From contig SHMT01000036.1 in NCBI GenBank assembly GCA_004282745.1, positions 1-45,474 on the forward strand: a DNA stretch of 45,474 bases. Direction: 5' to 3'. The notes under the pieces are model-generated. The model saw only the letters and a list, made by a program, of their open reading frames with translations, was not told the origin of the DNA and searched no databases. Positions 23,072 through 31,576 of the stretch are shown in pieces; within the stretch, counting starts at the first letter, position 1, and each line of letters opens with the position of its first letter. The position numbers were made by a program, and so were the translations under genes. The DNA comes from Candidatus Scalindua sp. SCAELEC01 (GTDB lineage: Bacteria; Planctomycetota; Brocadiia; Brocadiales; Scalinduaceae).

Positions 23072-24376
23072 ATGAGAAAGAGTCTTGTCGTCGGCATTTT
23101 ACCAGAATCAAAAAATATATGGGAACGTAGAGCCCCCATAATACCCAGAGACGTTGAATGGCTGACAAAGAGAGGTATCCAGGTTGAGGTAGCCGCAAGC
23201 AAGCTTCGTATTTACAAGGACTCGCAATACGAACGCTCAGGCGCCAAAATAGTCTCAAAGTTCAACAAAGCCAATCTTCTCATCGGTATAAAGGAGCCTC
23301 CTATTGATACACTGATCCCTAACTCCGTTTACCTGGTGTTCTCCCATACTACAAAGGGTCAGGAATACAACCGTGAACTCCTCTCTGCGTTCGTACAGAA
23401 AAGAATTACGCTTATTGATTATGAGCATTTAACGGGTTCCCTGGGGCAGCGACTTGCTTATTTTGGAAGATTCGCCGGGATCTGCGGTATGATTGATACA
23501 TTGCATGTTTTTGGAAAGAGACAAAAACTTCATGGAATTCCAACACCATTCTCTGGACTAAAGAGCGCAGTATCATACGGTAATTATAGATCCGCCAAGA
23601 GTGCGTTAAGTCTTGCAGGAGAACAGATACGAAAGAGAGGTTTTGATCAAAGACTCACACCCTTTGTCATCGGAGTCTTGGGGCATGGGAATGTTTCCCA
23701 AGGTGCGCAGGAAGTACTAGAGCTGTTAGGGGCCGTCACTATCCATCCGCGGGACTTAGATACACTCGCCAAATCCCGAACTTCCCATAAAAAAACAATT
23801 TACACGCTGGTTTTCCAACGGGAGGAAAAGCTGAGGTCGAAAAAGGGGAAGAACTTTTACTTTGAAGAGTATCTTCGTCACCCTGGGCTATTTGAGTCAA
23901 ATCTGGATACGCATCTTCCTTATCTCAATATCATTATCAATGCCAGCTACTGGGATAGTCGCTATCCACGCTTGTTGCCGACGAGAATGGTTAAAAATCT
24001 TTCCCGTGCTAACCCCGATTTTCGTTTATCAGTAATTGGTGACCTGTCCTGCGATATTGAAGGAACTGTACAAATTACCAAAAGGGCAACTACTTCATCT
24101 GATCCCGCTTACGTCTATGATCCTGTTTCAGGAAAAATAGAGAACGACCTGTCACATAAAGGGATTGCAATAATGGCCATTGACAATTTACCCTGTGAAT
24201 TTCCGAGGGAATCTTCAACGGAATTTTCTGAAAAGATCCGTGATTTCGTCTATCAAATCGCAGCTCATGGTATCACCGACATTACCAATCATCACGCACT
24301 ACCAAACTCCATTCGAAATGCCGTCGTATCACAAAACGGTTCATTAACACATAAATTCAAGTATCTCAAAAAATGA
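23072..24376 (+). CDS. Lysine-ketoglutarate-reductase / saccharopine-dehydrogenase-like protein
   Basis: A 434-residue protein of the alanine dehydrogenase / LKR fold. It opens LVVGILPESKNIWERRAPI, the N-terminal domain of lysine-ketoglutarate reductases. The NAD(P)-binding motif GVLGHGNVSQGAQEVLELLG is near residue 205. IGDLSCDIEGTVQITKRATT and SDPAYVYDP are typical of the LKR/AlaDH C-terminal part. It probably acts on an amino acid with NAD(P)H; lysine degradation or synthesis through saccharopine is plausible but not shown. No separate saccharopine dehydrogenase gene is present. It starts 23 bases after typA and ends at a good terminator, so it closes the operon. Confidence 0.8.
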   Translation: MRKSLVVGILPESKNIWERRAPIIPRDVEWLTKRGIQVEVAASKLRIYKDSQYERSGAKIVSKFNKANLLIGIKEPPIDTLIPNSVYLVFSHTTKGQEYNRELLSAFVQKRITLIDYEHLTGSLGQRLAYFGRFAGICGMIDTLHVFGKRQKLHGIPTPFSGLKSAVSYGNYRSAKSALSLAGEQIRKRGFDQRLTPFVIGVLGHGNVSQGAQEVLELLGAVTIHPRDLDTLAKSRTSHKKTIYTLVFQREEKLRSKKGKNFYFEEYLRHPGLFESNLDTHLPYLNIIINASYWDSRYPRLLPTRMVKNLSRANPDFRLSVIGDLSCDIEGTVQITKRATTSSDPAYVYDPVSGKIENDLSHKGIAIMAIDNLPCEFPRESSTEFSEKIRDFVYQIAAHGITDITNHHALPNSIRNAVVSQNGSLTHKFKYLKK

Positions 24377-24443
24377 CTTCATTTGTTAACAAAAACAGGC
24401 AGGGTCTCGGGATATCCTTATCTTATATAAAGGGTGAAAATGT

Positions 24444-24480
24444 AAGGGGTTGGACTTGATTCAGGTCTTCCCCTTTTTTA
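24444..24480 (+). terminator. Intrinsic terminator after the LKR-like gene
   Basis: AAGGGG pairs with CCCCTT, with an inner GAC/GTC part, and is followed by a run of T (CCCCTTTTTTATT). It lies about 70 bases after the stop codon. Confidence 0.8.
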
Positions 24481-24737
24481 TTGGTAGAAAATCTTGTCAA
24501 AAAGAAAAAGAGTTCATCAAGAAGAGAATAATGATTGCATTTGTGACTCTTTTTGCTTTAATATTTCTAGAACTCCGTGCAAATTTTACAAAATTTTTAC
24601 AGTAAGGGTAGTTACAGATATTGAGCAGGCACAATGTATGATCTAATCCTCCTGAATTTATCACACATTGTCCACTCCCTTTAATTCTCTTTAAAAAAGT
24701 ATTTCACATTGTTTCAAGAATTAGGAATGAGAAAAAG
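24481..24737. other. AT-rich intergenic region
   Basis: No gene, hairpin or strong promoter is recognised between the terminator and the HAD gene. The sequence is AT-rich with several T runs. Confidence 0.4.
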
Positions 24738-25373
24738 TTGCGAAAATTTAAACATCTCGATGTGAAGTTGGTAATCTTTGATTGTGACGGTGTGATGTTT
24801 AATACGGAAAAGGCAAACACCGCTTACTATAATCAAATTCTGAGACATTTTAATAGGCCCGATATGACACCAGAACAGTTTTCTTTTGTTCAGATGCACA
24901 CCGCACATGACTCTCTCTCACACCTATTTGGAGAGAGGTTACAAGATCTTGAACAGGTGATTGGGTATAGTAAGCAATTGAGCTATCTGCCGTTTTTTAA
25001 ATATATGGAGATTGAGCCATATCTGAAGCCGCTTCTGAACAAATTGAGACCTGTTTACAAGACAGCAATTGCAACAAACCGTACCGATACAATGAACAGT
25101 GTCTTAATGGAGCATGGTCTTGAAAACTGTTTTGACATTGTGGTTAGTGCACTGGATGTCGATCGGCCAAAGCCTCACCCAGACCCGCTATTGAAGGTGC
25201 TGGACCATTTTCTGTTTAAACCATACGAGGCTATTTATATTGGTGACTCAAAACTTGACGAACAGGCGGCAGAGAAAGCGGAAATACCCCTAATCGCATA
25301 TGATAATGTTTCTCTCTCTTCAGACTTCCATATCAACAGTTTACAGGAAATTGAAAAAATTCTTACTATTTGA
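24738..25373 (+). CDS. HAD-family hydrolase (phosphoglycolate phosphatase-like)
   Basis: A 211-residue HAD hydrolase. Motif I is FDCDGVMFNT with the nucleophile Asp, motif II is AIATNRT, the Lys of motif III is in DRPKPHPDP, and motif IV is YIGDSKLDEQAA. A helical cap of about 70 residues lies between motifs I and II, the Gph-like arrangement. It dephosphorylates a small phosphorylated metabolite of unknown identity. No ATG fits in frame, so I chose TTG at 24738, 12 bases after an AGGAATGAG purine run. It stands alone between intergenic regions. Confidence 0.88.
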   Translation: MRKFKHLDVKLVIFDCDGVMFNTEKANTAYYNQILRHFNRPDMTPEQFSFVQMHTAHDSLSHLFGERLQDLEQVIGYSKQLSYLPFFKYMEIEPYLKPLLNKLRPVYKTAIATNRTDTMNSVLMEHGLENCFDIVVSALDVDRPKPHPDPLLKVLDHFLFKPYEAIYIGDSKLDEQAAEKAEIPLIAYDNVSLSSDFHINSLQEIEKILTI

Positions 25374-25684
25374 CCACCCTCTGTTCTGCTTTTGGTAAAG
25401 TCATTTCCGGGAAAATGGTTGTTTTCTGTTTTTACACCATAGTGAAGTATGGCCAACTTGTCTGACCCCATTTTTGTAAATTCTGGTATAGGATGCAGGA
25501 GGAATAAAAAGATTATTTTGACTTTGTCAGGTTACAAAAAATACGGTACTATAAACATGTTTTTTAGATAGATATACCCATTGCAAAATAGTTTTTGGAA
25601 TTTCTGGTGAAAACTGGTTCTGAAAACGGCAATCTGTTGTGTGATGGGTATTTACTCGTAAAAATAGGAGGAATTGATAAAACT
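25374..25684. other. Intergenic region before the DUF2760 gene
   Basis: About 310 bases without a recognised gene. An open frame continues upstream from the DUF2760 start to 25595, but ATAGGAGGAATTG just before 25685 marks the likely start. TTGACT at 25518 has no good -10 partner. Confidence 0.4.
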
Positions 25685-26428
25685 ATGAAAAGGTCCATAA
25701 CTGCTCAATCCGCAATAATTATATTTCTGTGCAACGCATTTTTAATCGCTTTATATTTCTTCTTATTGAAATATGTTTTTAAGGGGATCAGCGAATGGGA
25801 GGATCCATATCCAACCGTCCAACGTTTGACGCATCTTATGCGTAACCCTGAACTGACATCTATCATTGTTTTGTTTAGTGCCGGAGCAGTTTTGACGATC
25901 GTTTCGTGGGTTTTGGTCTGGATATTTGGGAATCGCGTGATAAGGAGAAACAGGGAGCCTGGTGGACAGCCCACCACGAAAGTAGTTAAAAGTCAGAAAA
26001 AAAATCGAAAAGCTTTGACAGCGGATAACAGTTTTGTCCCCTCCCCACAAAGGGCAAGTTTACAGATGCTGATTATCTTACAAAGAAAGGGGAGACTCCT
26101 TGACTTTCTCCAGGAAGACCTCAGTCAATTTGATGATGCTCAGATCGGTGCAGCAGTTCGAAATATCCACTCCGGTTGCAAAGAGTCCTTGTCGGAATAT
26201 ATCGATCTTGAACCGATCTTTAAGGAGGAAGAGGGGAAAGAGGTCTCTATCCCGAAGGGATTTGATTCAAAAGCTATTCAACTTACGGGTAATGTGAAGG
26301 GAGAACCACCTTTTCGAGGCATTCTTCGACACCGCGGATGGAGGGCGTCACGGGTAAAATTCCCTCAACTTACGGCGAAGGAAGATAAAGATAACGTTCT
26401 TGCTCCTGCAGAAATCGAGATAGCATAA
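25685..26428 (+). CDS. DUF2760 membrane protein of the twin-Hsp70 cluster
   Basis: A 247-residue protein with two transmembrane helices (about residues 8-31 and 58-79) and a cytoplasmic part from about 85. The part from about residue 118 (SLQMLIILQRKGRLLDFLQE, then LSQFDDAQIGAAVRNIHSGC) is the DUF2760 domain. Its ending is RGILRHRGWRASRVKFPQL. DUF2760 genes are regularly found beside two unusual Hsp70 genes, as here, but their role is unknown. AGGAGG lies 13 bases before the ATG. The protein may anchor the Hsp70 pair at the membrane, which is an inference. Confidence 0.8.
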   Translation: MKRSITAQSAIIIFLCNAFLIALYFFLLKYVFKGISEWEDPYPTVQRLTHLMRNPELTSIIVLFSAGAVLTIVSWVLVWIFGNRVIRRNREPGGQPTTKVVKSQKKNRKALTADNSFVPSPQRASLQMLIILQRKGRLLDFLQEDLSQFDDAQIGAAVRNIHSGCKESLSEYIDLEPIFKEEEGKEVSIPKGFDSKAIQLTGNVKGEPPFRGILRHRGWRASRVKFPQLTAKEDKDNVLAPAEIEIA

Positions 26429-26439
26429 TAAAGGCACAT

Positions 26440-26478
26440 ATAGTGGGACTTAGAATATGGGTAGTTTTCGTTTAACTT
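26440..26478. repeat. R1 fragment between the DUF2760 and hsp70 genes
   Basis: TAGTGGGACTTAG at the left and ATGGGTAGTTTTCGTTTAAC at the right match R1 ends, with almost all the core missing. It looks like a deleted R1 copy in the promoter or leader region of the first hsp70 gene. Confidence 0.5.
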
Positions 26479-26495
26479 GAATGAAGGAGTCTGTT

Positions 26496-28325
26496 TTGAA
26501 GGATGTGAAATATATAGTCGGAATAGATCTGGGTACAACCCACTGTGTATTATCTTATACAGAGGCAGTGATTGAAGAGGGGGTGGAACCTCACATTCTC
26601 ATTTTTCAGATTCCTCAAATTGTGGCGCCCGGAGAGATAAAGAGCCAAACGCTGCTGCCCTCTTTTCTCTTTCTACCGGGGGAGCATGATGTTCCGAAGG
26701 GTGCCCTTTCGCTCCCCTGGAGTACCGAACCAGATTTAGCAGTAGGTGAATTTGCGAGGCAACGAGGAGCGGAGATACCGAATCGTCTTGTCTCTTCAAG
26801 TAAATCGTGGCTTTGCCATAGTGGTGTTGATCGAACCAAGCCCATACTCCCCTGGGAGAGTCCTCCAGATTCACGACGGGTCTCTCCGGTGGAAGCCTCC
26901 TCCTATCTCCTTTATCATTTACGAGACGCCTGGAACCATGAGATGGCTCAAGAAGATCCGGAACTTATCCTGGAAAACCAGGAAATTTATCTAACAGTTC
27001 CGGCATCATTTGATGCTGTAGCACGAGAATTAACGGTAAAGGCAGCAGAATCTAGTGGTCTTAAAAATTTAACACTGTTAGAGGAGCCTCAGGCAGCTTT
27101 CTATTCCTGGATTGAGTCACAAAAGGGCTGGAGGAAGATTGTGAAGAAGGGTGAGTCTATCCTGGTTTGTGATGTAGGTGGTGGAACAACTGATTTCAGT
27201 CTGATACAGGTTGAAGAGGAAGATGGTAGTCTAGCACTCAAACGAGTGGCGGTGGGGAGTCATATTTTGCTGGGTGGTGACAACATGGATTTGACCCTGG
27301 CATATGCTATACGGGCAAAACTGGAAAAAGAGGGTACCAAGCTCGATGCGTGGCAGTTTCGCGGGCTTGCGCATAGCTGCCGGGTGGCGAAGGAGCGGTT
27401 ACTAACAGATCCGGATCTTGAGAAAGAACCCGTCTCTATATTGGGTCGTGGCTCTTCATTGATTAAGGGTACGATTCGAACAGAGATTACGCGGCAAGAA
27501 GTGAGCACTACTCTTTTGGAAGGATTCTTACCTCTCTGTGATAATGGAGATCATCCTGAGAAAAAGAGCAAAATAGGGATACGTGAAATGGGTCTTCCTT
27601 ATGAGGCTGATCCGGGGATATCTCGACATCTTGCTTATTTTTTGCATCAACAGATCAACAGTGGTGGGTCATCATCGACCGTACCGTTTCCATCATCGGT
27701 GCTTTTTAATGGTGGGGTCATGAAATCGGATATGATGAGGGAGCGTATACTGAAAGTTCTCAATCAATGGAATACGGGAGAGGCAGAGATCCATGAGCTC
27801 TATTCAGAGGACCTCGAACTCTCTGTCGCGCGTGGTGCGGCGTATTACGGGCTTGCCAGACGTGGTCGCGGTATTCGCATTAAGGGGGGAACCGCACACT
27901 CATACTACATAGGTATAGAGAGTACGATGCCGGCCGTACCAGGTATTCCGACCCCCATGAAAGCGCTCTGTATCGTTCCGTTTGGACAAGAAGAGGGTAC
28001 CGAATCGGAGATACGAAAACGTGAATTTGGTCTCGTTGTTGGGGAGCCTGCAGTATTCCATCTATTTGCCTCTAATCTCCACAAGGAAGAGCAACTGGGA
28101 GAGATAAGTGAAGATTGGAGTGGGGCGTTAGAAGAGGTTACCACAATGGAAGCGCAGCTGAAGCCAACTTCGGAAGAGGAGGGGGGTACCCTTATTCCCG
28201 TATGGCTGGATATAAAATTGACGGAGATAGGTTCTCTTGAACTGTGGTGTGTGGCGAGAGATGACGAAACGAGACGCTGGAAGTTGGAATTTAATCTGAG
28301 AGAGAGAGAGGAAAAGGAGGTTTGA
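26496..28325 (+). CDS. Atypical Hsp70 family protein (first of pair)
   Basis: An Hsp70-like ATPase of about 609 residues. ATPase motifs are VGIDLGTTHCVLSY (phosphate 1), VCDVGGGTTDFSLIQ (phosphate 2), and LLGGDNMDLTLAYA. Adenosine-binding parts lie near LFNGGVMKSD and LSVARGAAYYGLARRG. The C-terminal 140 residues are beta-rich, and the usual helical lid with an EEVD-like tail is absent. The start is ATG 26481 or TTG 26496. I favour TTG because GAAGGAG lies 6 bases before it. It is 6 bases ahead of a longer paralogue and follows the DUF2760 gene. No dnaJ or grpE is near, so it is not the housekeeping DnaK. Confidence 0.85.
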   Translation: MKDVKYIVGIDLGTTHCVLSYTEAVIEEGVEPHILIFQIPQIVAPGEIKSQTLLPSFLFLPGEHDVPKGALSLPWSTEPDLAVGEFARQRGAEIPNRLVSSSKSWLCHSGVDRTKPILPWESPPDSRRVSPVEASSYLLYHLRDAWNHEMAQEDPELILENQEIYLTVPASFDAVARELTVKAAESSGLKNLTLLEEPQAAFYSWIESQKGWRKIVKKGESILVCDVGGGTTDFSLIQVEEEDGSLALKRVAVGSHILLGGDNMDLTLAYAIRAKLEKEGTKLDAWQFRGLAHSCRVAKERLLTDPDLEKEPVSILGRGSSLIKGTIRTEITRQEVSTTLLEGFLPLCDNGDHPEKKSKIGIREMGLPYEADPGISRHLAYFLHQQINSGGSSSTVPFPSSVLFNGGVMKSDMMRERILKVLNQWNTGEAEIHELYSEDLELSVARGAAYYGLARRGRGIRIKGGTAHSYYIGIESTMPAVPGIPTPMKALCIVPFGQEEGTESEIRKREFGLVVGEPAVFHLFASNLHKEEQLGEISEDWSGALEEVTTMEAQLKPTSEEEGGTLIPVWLDIKLTEIGSLELWCVARDDETRRWKLEFNLREREEKEV

Positions 28326-28331
28326 AGTTAC

Positions 28332-31184
28332 GTGAAAGAGGCGTTAACCGAGAATGCATTAGAAGAGATTCCTTTTAAATTTGTGGTAGGAATTGATCTT
28401 GGTACAACAAACTCTGCAGTATCGTTTGTTGATCTTACAACAACCGGTTCCGAAAAGAGAGAGATACAATTCTTTACAATTCCACAACTGGTGGCTCCCG
28501 GTGAGCTGGGTGAGCGGTCTGTCTTGCCTTCATTCCTCTATCTACCAACAGAATATGAAATGAAGGATGGTGGGATGGCACTTCCCTGGGACGACAAGAG
28601 GGGGTATGCCGTAGGAGAGGTTGCACGTGAACAGGGGGCACTTGTGCCTGGGAGACTTGTCTCATCTGCAAAGTCCTGGTTGTGCCATGGTGGTGTTGAC
28701 CGAACAGCCAACATTCTGCCTTGGGGAGAAGGCTCCGAGGTGGCAAAAGTTTCTCCTCTTGAAGCAAGCACTCGCTATCTCCTACACATACGGGAGGCTT
28801 GGAACAACGGAGTTGCCAAGGGGCGTGAAGAATACAATCTGGAAGCTCAATTGGTTGTTATTACGGTACCTGCCTCTTTTGATGAAGTTGCCCGAGAGCT
28901 TACGGTCACAGCAGCTCAGAAGGCAGGGTTTCATCGAATTAAACTGATGGAGGAACCTCTGGCATCTTTTTATGCCTGGTTGTGCCAAGAGAGGGAAGGG
29001 TTGCAAAAGAGAATGAAACCGGGGCAATTGATTTTAGTCTGTGATGTGGGGGGAGGTACAACAGACTTTACGATTATCTCCGTGGTTGATGGGACAGATG
29101 GTTTGAGTTTTAACCGGTTGTCGGTTGGAGATCACCTGATGCTTGGAGGTGATAATATGGATTTAACTATTGGCAGACATATTGAAATGAAGATGTTCGG
29201 TCAACCGGGTAAACTCGATTCAAAGAGATGGCACCAACTTACGCATCAGTGTAGAAAAGCAAAGGAGCTTCTTTTATCAGAGAATAGAGAAAAACAGGAA
29301 ACTGATATTACTATTATGGGAACAGGGGGTAAGCTTATTGCGGATACTCTCAAATGTACCATTCAACGAAATAGTGTAGAAGAGTTGATAATTGATGGTT
29401 TTTTCCCATTTGTAGAGCTTGAGGATGTTCAGAAAGAGAGTAAACGCAAGGGTCTCACCGAGTGGGGTTTGCCCTATGTGCAGAATCCTGCAGTAACTCA
29501 GCATCTGGCGACATTCTGGCTTAATTGTAAATCTCTTCTTCAGAGTGAAACTGGCCGTGAGGTTCCCTATCCAGATTATCTCCTCTTTAACGGTGGCTCA
29601 CTAACCCCTTCAGTCATTCGGATGCGTATACAGTCTGTTGTCAAAAAGTGGTTCCCAGATATTCCTGATCCTGATTGGGTCCCGGAAGAGTTACCAAACG
29701 CAACCCCAGAATTGGCGGTTGCTATTGGCGCCGCTAATTATGGGCTCTCAAAGCTGTTTAAAGGTCCTCGTGTTGGGGCGGGTAGTCCACGTACCTATTT
29801 CGTAGAAATCGCATCTTCCGATGACGAGAGAGAATCCCATACACGGTCGGCTGTTTGTATCGTTCCTCGAAGTGCTGAGGAAGGACTTGAATCTGAGCTT
29901 CATGAACCCGCCTTTGAAGTACTGGCAAATAAGCCTGTAGCGTTTAATGTCTTCAGTTCAAGTACTCGTTTAGGAGATAAGGTTGGAGATATCGTAACTT
30001 TGTCAGACGATGAGATTACGGTTCTTCCACCGATACATACGGTACTCCGATATGGTAAAAAGAGTGATGCAAAACCCATACCTGTCCTTCTTTCCGTTTA
30101 CCTGACAGAGATCGGTACCTTGGAACTCTGGTGTAACTCACAAAATAGTCCACATCGTTGGCAACTCCAATTTGATGTCAGACTTGGTGAAAGCCAGCAC
30201 GAACTCTCTTCAGCCTCTTCCGAGACACTTGATGCTGGGACGATAGAGTTAGCCACGGAAAAAATTCATGATGTGTTTGATAAAGAGAGGGGAGCAGATC
30301 CTGATAATCTTGTCAAAGAGCTCGTTTCCGTTCTCGAATTGAACAAGGTGAAGTGGTCTACTTCCACCATAAGAAAAATAGCTGATGCACTGCTGAAATG
30401 TAAACAAGGGAGGTCTTTGTCTCCTCAACACGAAACCCGATGGCTTAATCTGCTCGGCTTCTGTTTGAGACCTGGTTTTGGAGATCCTCTGGACGAATGG
30501 AGGATTAAGGAAACATGGAAGCTGTTTCATGAAGGAGTACTATTTTCGAAAAAGCAGCAAAATTTAACGGAATGGTGGATTCTTTGGAGACGTATAGCAG
30601 GCGGATTGATTGCAGGTCAACAACTGGAAATATACAAACAGTTATCTCCATTCTTACAATCAACTTCAAGTAAAAGGGGAAAGGGTTCAAAGACACAAAA
30701 AAGAAAGGTATTTTTACAGAAAGATCACGAAGTCTGGATGACCTTGGCAAGTTTAGAACGTCTTCCTGTAGAGATTAAGGAAGAGCTTGGTAACCAGATG
30801 TTAAGAACATTCAAAAGAAATAGTCCTGGCCAAAAAGAGCTTTGGGCTCTAAGCCGTTTTGGGAACAGGGTCCCTTTTCACGGTACCCTCGATAAGGTTA
30901 TTCCTGCACAAGAAGCGGCCTCCTGGGTTAGGACTCTTTTGTCTTTTAATTTCGGTGTATCTGATACACTGGCCCATACGCTGGTTCAACTGGGGAGATA
31001 CACAGGTGATCGGGAACGGGACCTGCCCGATACAGAGAAAGATAATTTAACCAAGTGGTTCGATAGCATACCGAATGGGGAGTATTTTAAAGAGTTACTG
31101 AATAATCCTGAGAGCGCTTATAGGCAAAAAGAGCAGGAGTGGATTTTCGGTGAAACTCTGCCCCCGGGTCTGAGTCTAAAATAG
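28332..31184 (+). CDS. Atypical Hsp70 with long C-terminal extension (DUF3731 type)
   Basis: A 950-residue paralogue of the preceding protein. The ATPase domain has VGIDLGTTNSAVSFVDL, VCDVGGGTTDFTIISV and LGGDNMDLTIGRHI. A beta-rich part runs to about residue 625. The last 320 residues are helical, with a WxxLGFCLRPGFGDPLDEWR segment typical of the DUF3731 extension of this Hsp70 branch, and no standard lid. The start is GTG 28332, 10 bases after AAAGGAGG. The TAG stop is the first three bases of an R1-type repeat. Together with the previous two genes it makes a conserved but uncharacterised chaperone-like cluster. Confidence 0.87.
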   Translation: MKEALTENALEEIPFKFVVGIDLGTTNSAVSFVDLTTTGSEKREIQFFTIPQLVAPGELGERSVLPSFLYLPTEYEMKDGGMALPWDDKRGYAVGEVAREQGALVPGRLVSSAKSWLCHGGVDRTANILPWGEGSEVAKVSPLEASTRYLLHIREAWNNGVAKGREEYNLEAQLVVITVPASFDEVARELTVTAAQKAGFHRIKLMEEPLASFYAWLCQEREGLQKRMKPGQLILVCDVGGGTTDFTIISVVDGTDGLSFNRLSVGDHLMLGGDNMDLTIGRHIEMKMFGQPGKLDSKRWHQLTHQCRKAKELLLSENREKQETDITIMGTGGKLIADTLKCTIQRNSVEELIIDGFFPFVELEDVQKESKRKGLTEWGLPYVQNPAVTQHLATFWLNCKSLLQSETGREVPYPDYLLFNGGSLTPSVIRMRIQSVVKKWFPDIPDPDWVPEELPNATPELAVAIGAANYGLSKLFKGPRVGAGSPRTYFVEIASSDDERESHTRSAVCIVPRSAEEGLESELHEPAFEVLANKPVAFNVFSSSTRLGDKVGDIVTLSDDEITVLPPIHTVLRYGKKSDAKPIPVLLSVYLTEIGTLELWCNSQNSPHRWQLQFDVRLGESQHELSSASSETLDAGTIELATEKIHDVFDKERGADPDNLVKELVSVLELNKVKWSTSTIRKIADALLKCKQGRSLSPQHETRWLNLLGFCLRPGFGDPLDEWRIKETWKLFHEGVLFSKKQQNLTEWWILWRRIAGGLIAGQQLEIYKQLSPFLQSTSSKRGKGSKTQKRKVFLQKDHEVWMTLASLERLPVEIKEELGNQMLRTFKRNSPGQKELWALSRFGNRVPFHGTLDKVIPAQEAASWVRTLLSFNFGVSDTLAHTLVQLGRYTGDRERDLPDTEKDNLTKWFDSIPNGEYFKELLNNPESAYRQKEQEWIFGETLPPGLSLK

Positions 31185-31244
31185 TGGTTTAACGATAGCC
31201 AAGTTGTCGTATGTATCCCGTAATCTACCGGGAATCAACCACTA
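31182..31244. repeat. R1 repeat, short copy 7 (63 bp)
   Basis: It starts TAGTGGTTTAACGATAG and ends GAATCAACCACTA. The ends are inverted, and the usual core is replaced by a short stretch containing CCCGTAATCTACCGGG. The first three bases are the stop codon of the Hsp70 gene. Confidence 0.65.
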
Positions 31245-31285
31245 TCTCATTTTACAACGGAAAAATTAACCCTGGAGGTGTTCTC

Positions 31286-31573
31286 ATGAAACAGAACAGA
31301 GAAAAATTCGTTTCCTTTGCGTCTGGTTTACTCTTTGCAGCAATTATCTCTCTTTGTATGGGGGCATATTCTTCACATAAACGGAGTGAAAAATATGAGG
31401 AGTTGGGGAGGTTTCAGTTTGAAACGAACTTTATCGGGGCTAAAAGTACGATTTACCGACTGGATACAAAGTATGGTGATCTGACCATTTACACCCCACA
31501 AGATAATTTTTATGATGCGATTGACTTTAACAACGATACCTTTGAGAGGGTATCTCTAAAATTTAAACCGTAA
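31286..31573 (+). CDS. Small membrane-anchored hypothetical protein upstream of nhaP
   Basis: A 95-residue protein with a single N-terminal helix (about residues 9-27, FVSFASGLLFAAIISLCMG) and a small periplasmic or cytoplasmic part of beta character (STIYRLDTKYGDLTIYTPQD). The ATG at 31286 follows TGGAGG by 7 bases. It lies 3 bases before the antiporter start and is certainly co-transcribed. I do not recognise the family. It may be an accessory subunit of the antiporter. Confidence 0.65.
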   Translation: MKQNREKFVSFASGLLFAAIISLCMGAYSSHKRSEKYEELGRFQFETNFIGAKSTIYRLDTKYGDLTIYTPQDNFYDAIDFNNDTFERVSLKFKP

Positions 31574-31576
31574 AGT

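Noticed and set aside
26599-28771. Several antisense frames over the two hsp70 genes
   Set aside because: They mirror each other because the two Hsp70 genes are paralogous; no independent evidence of coding.
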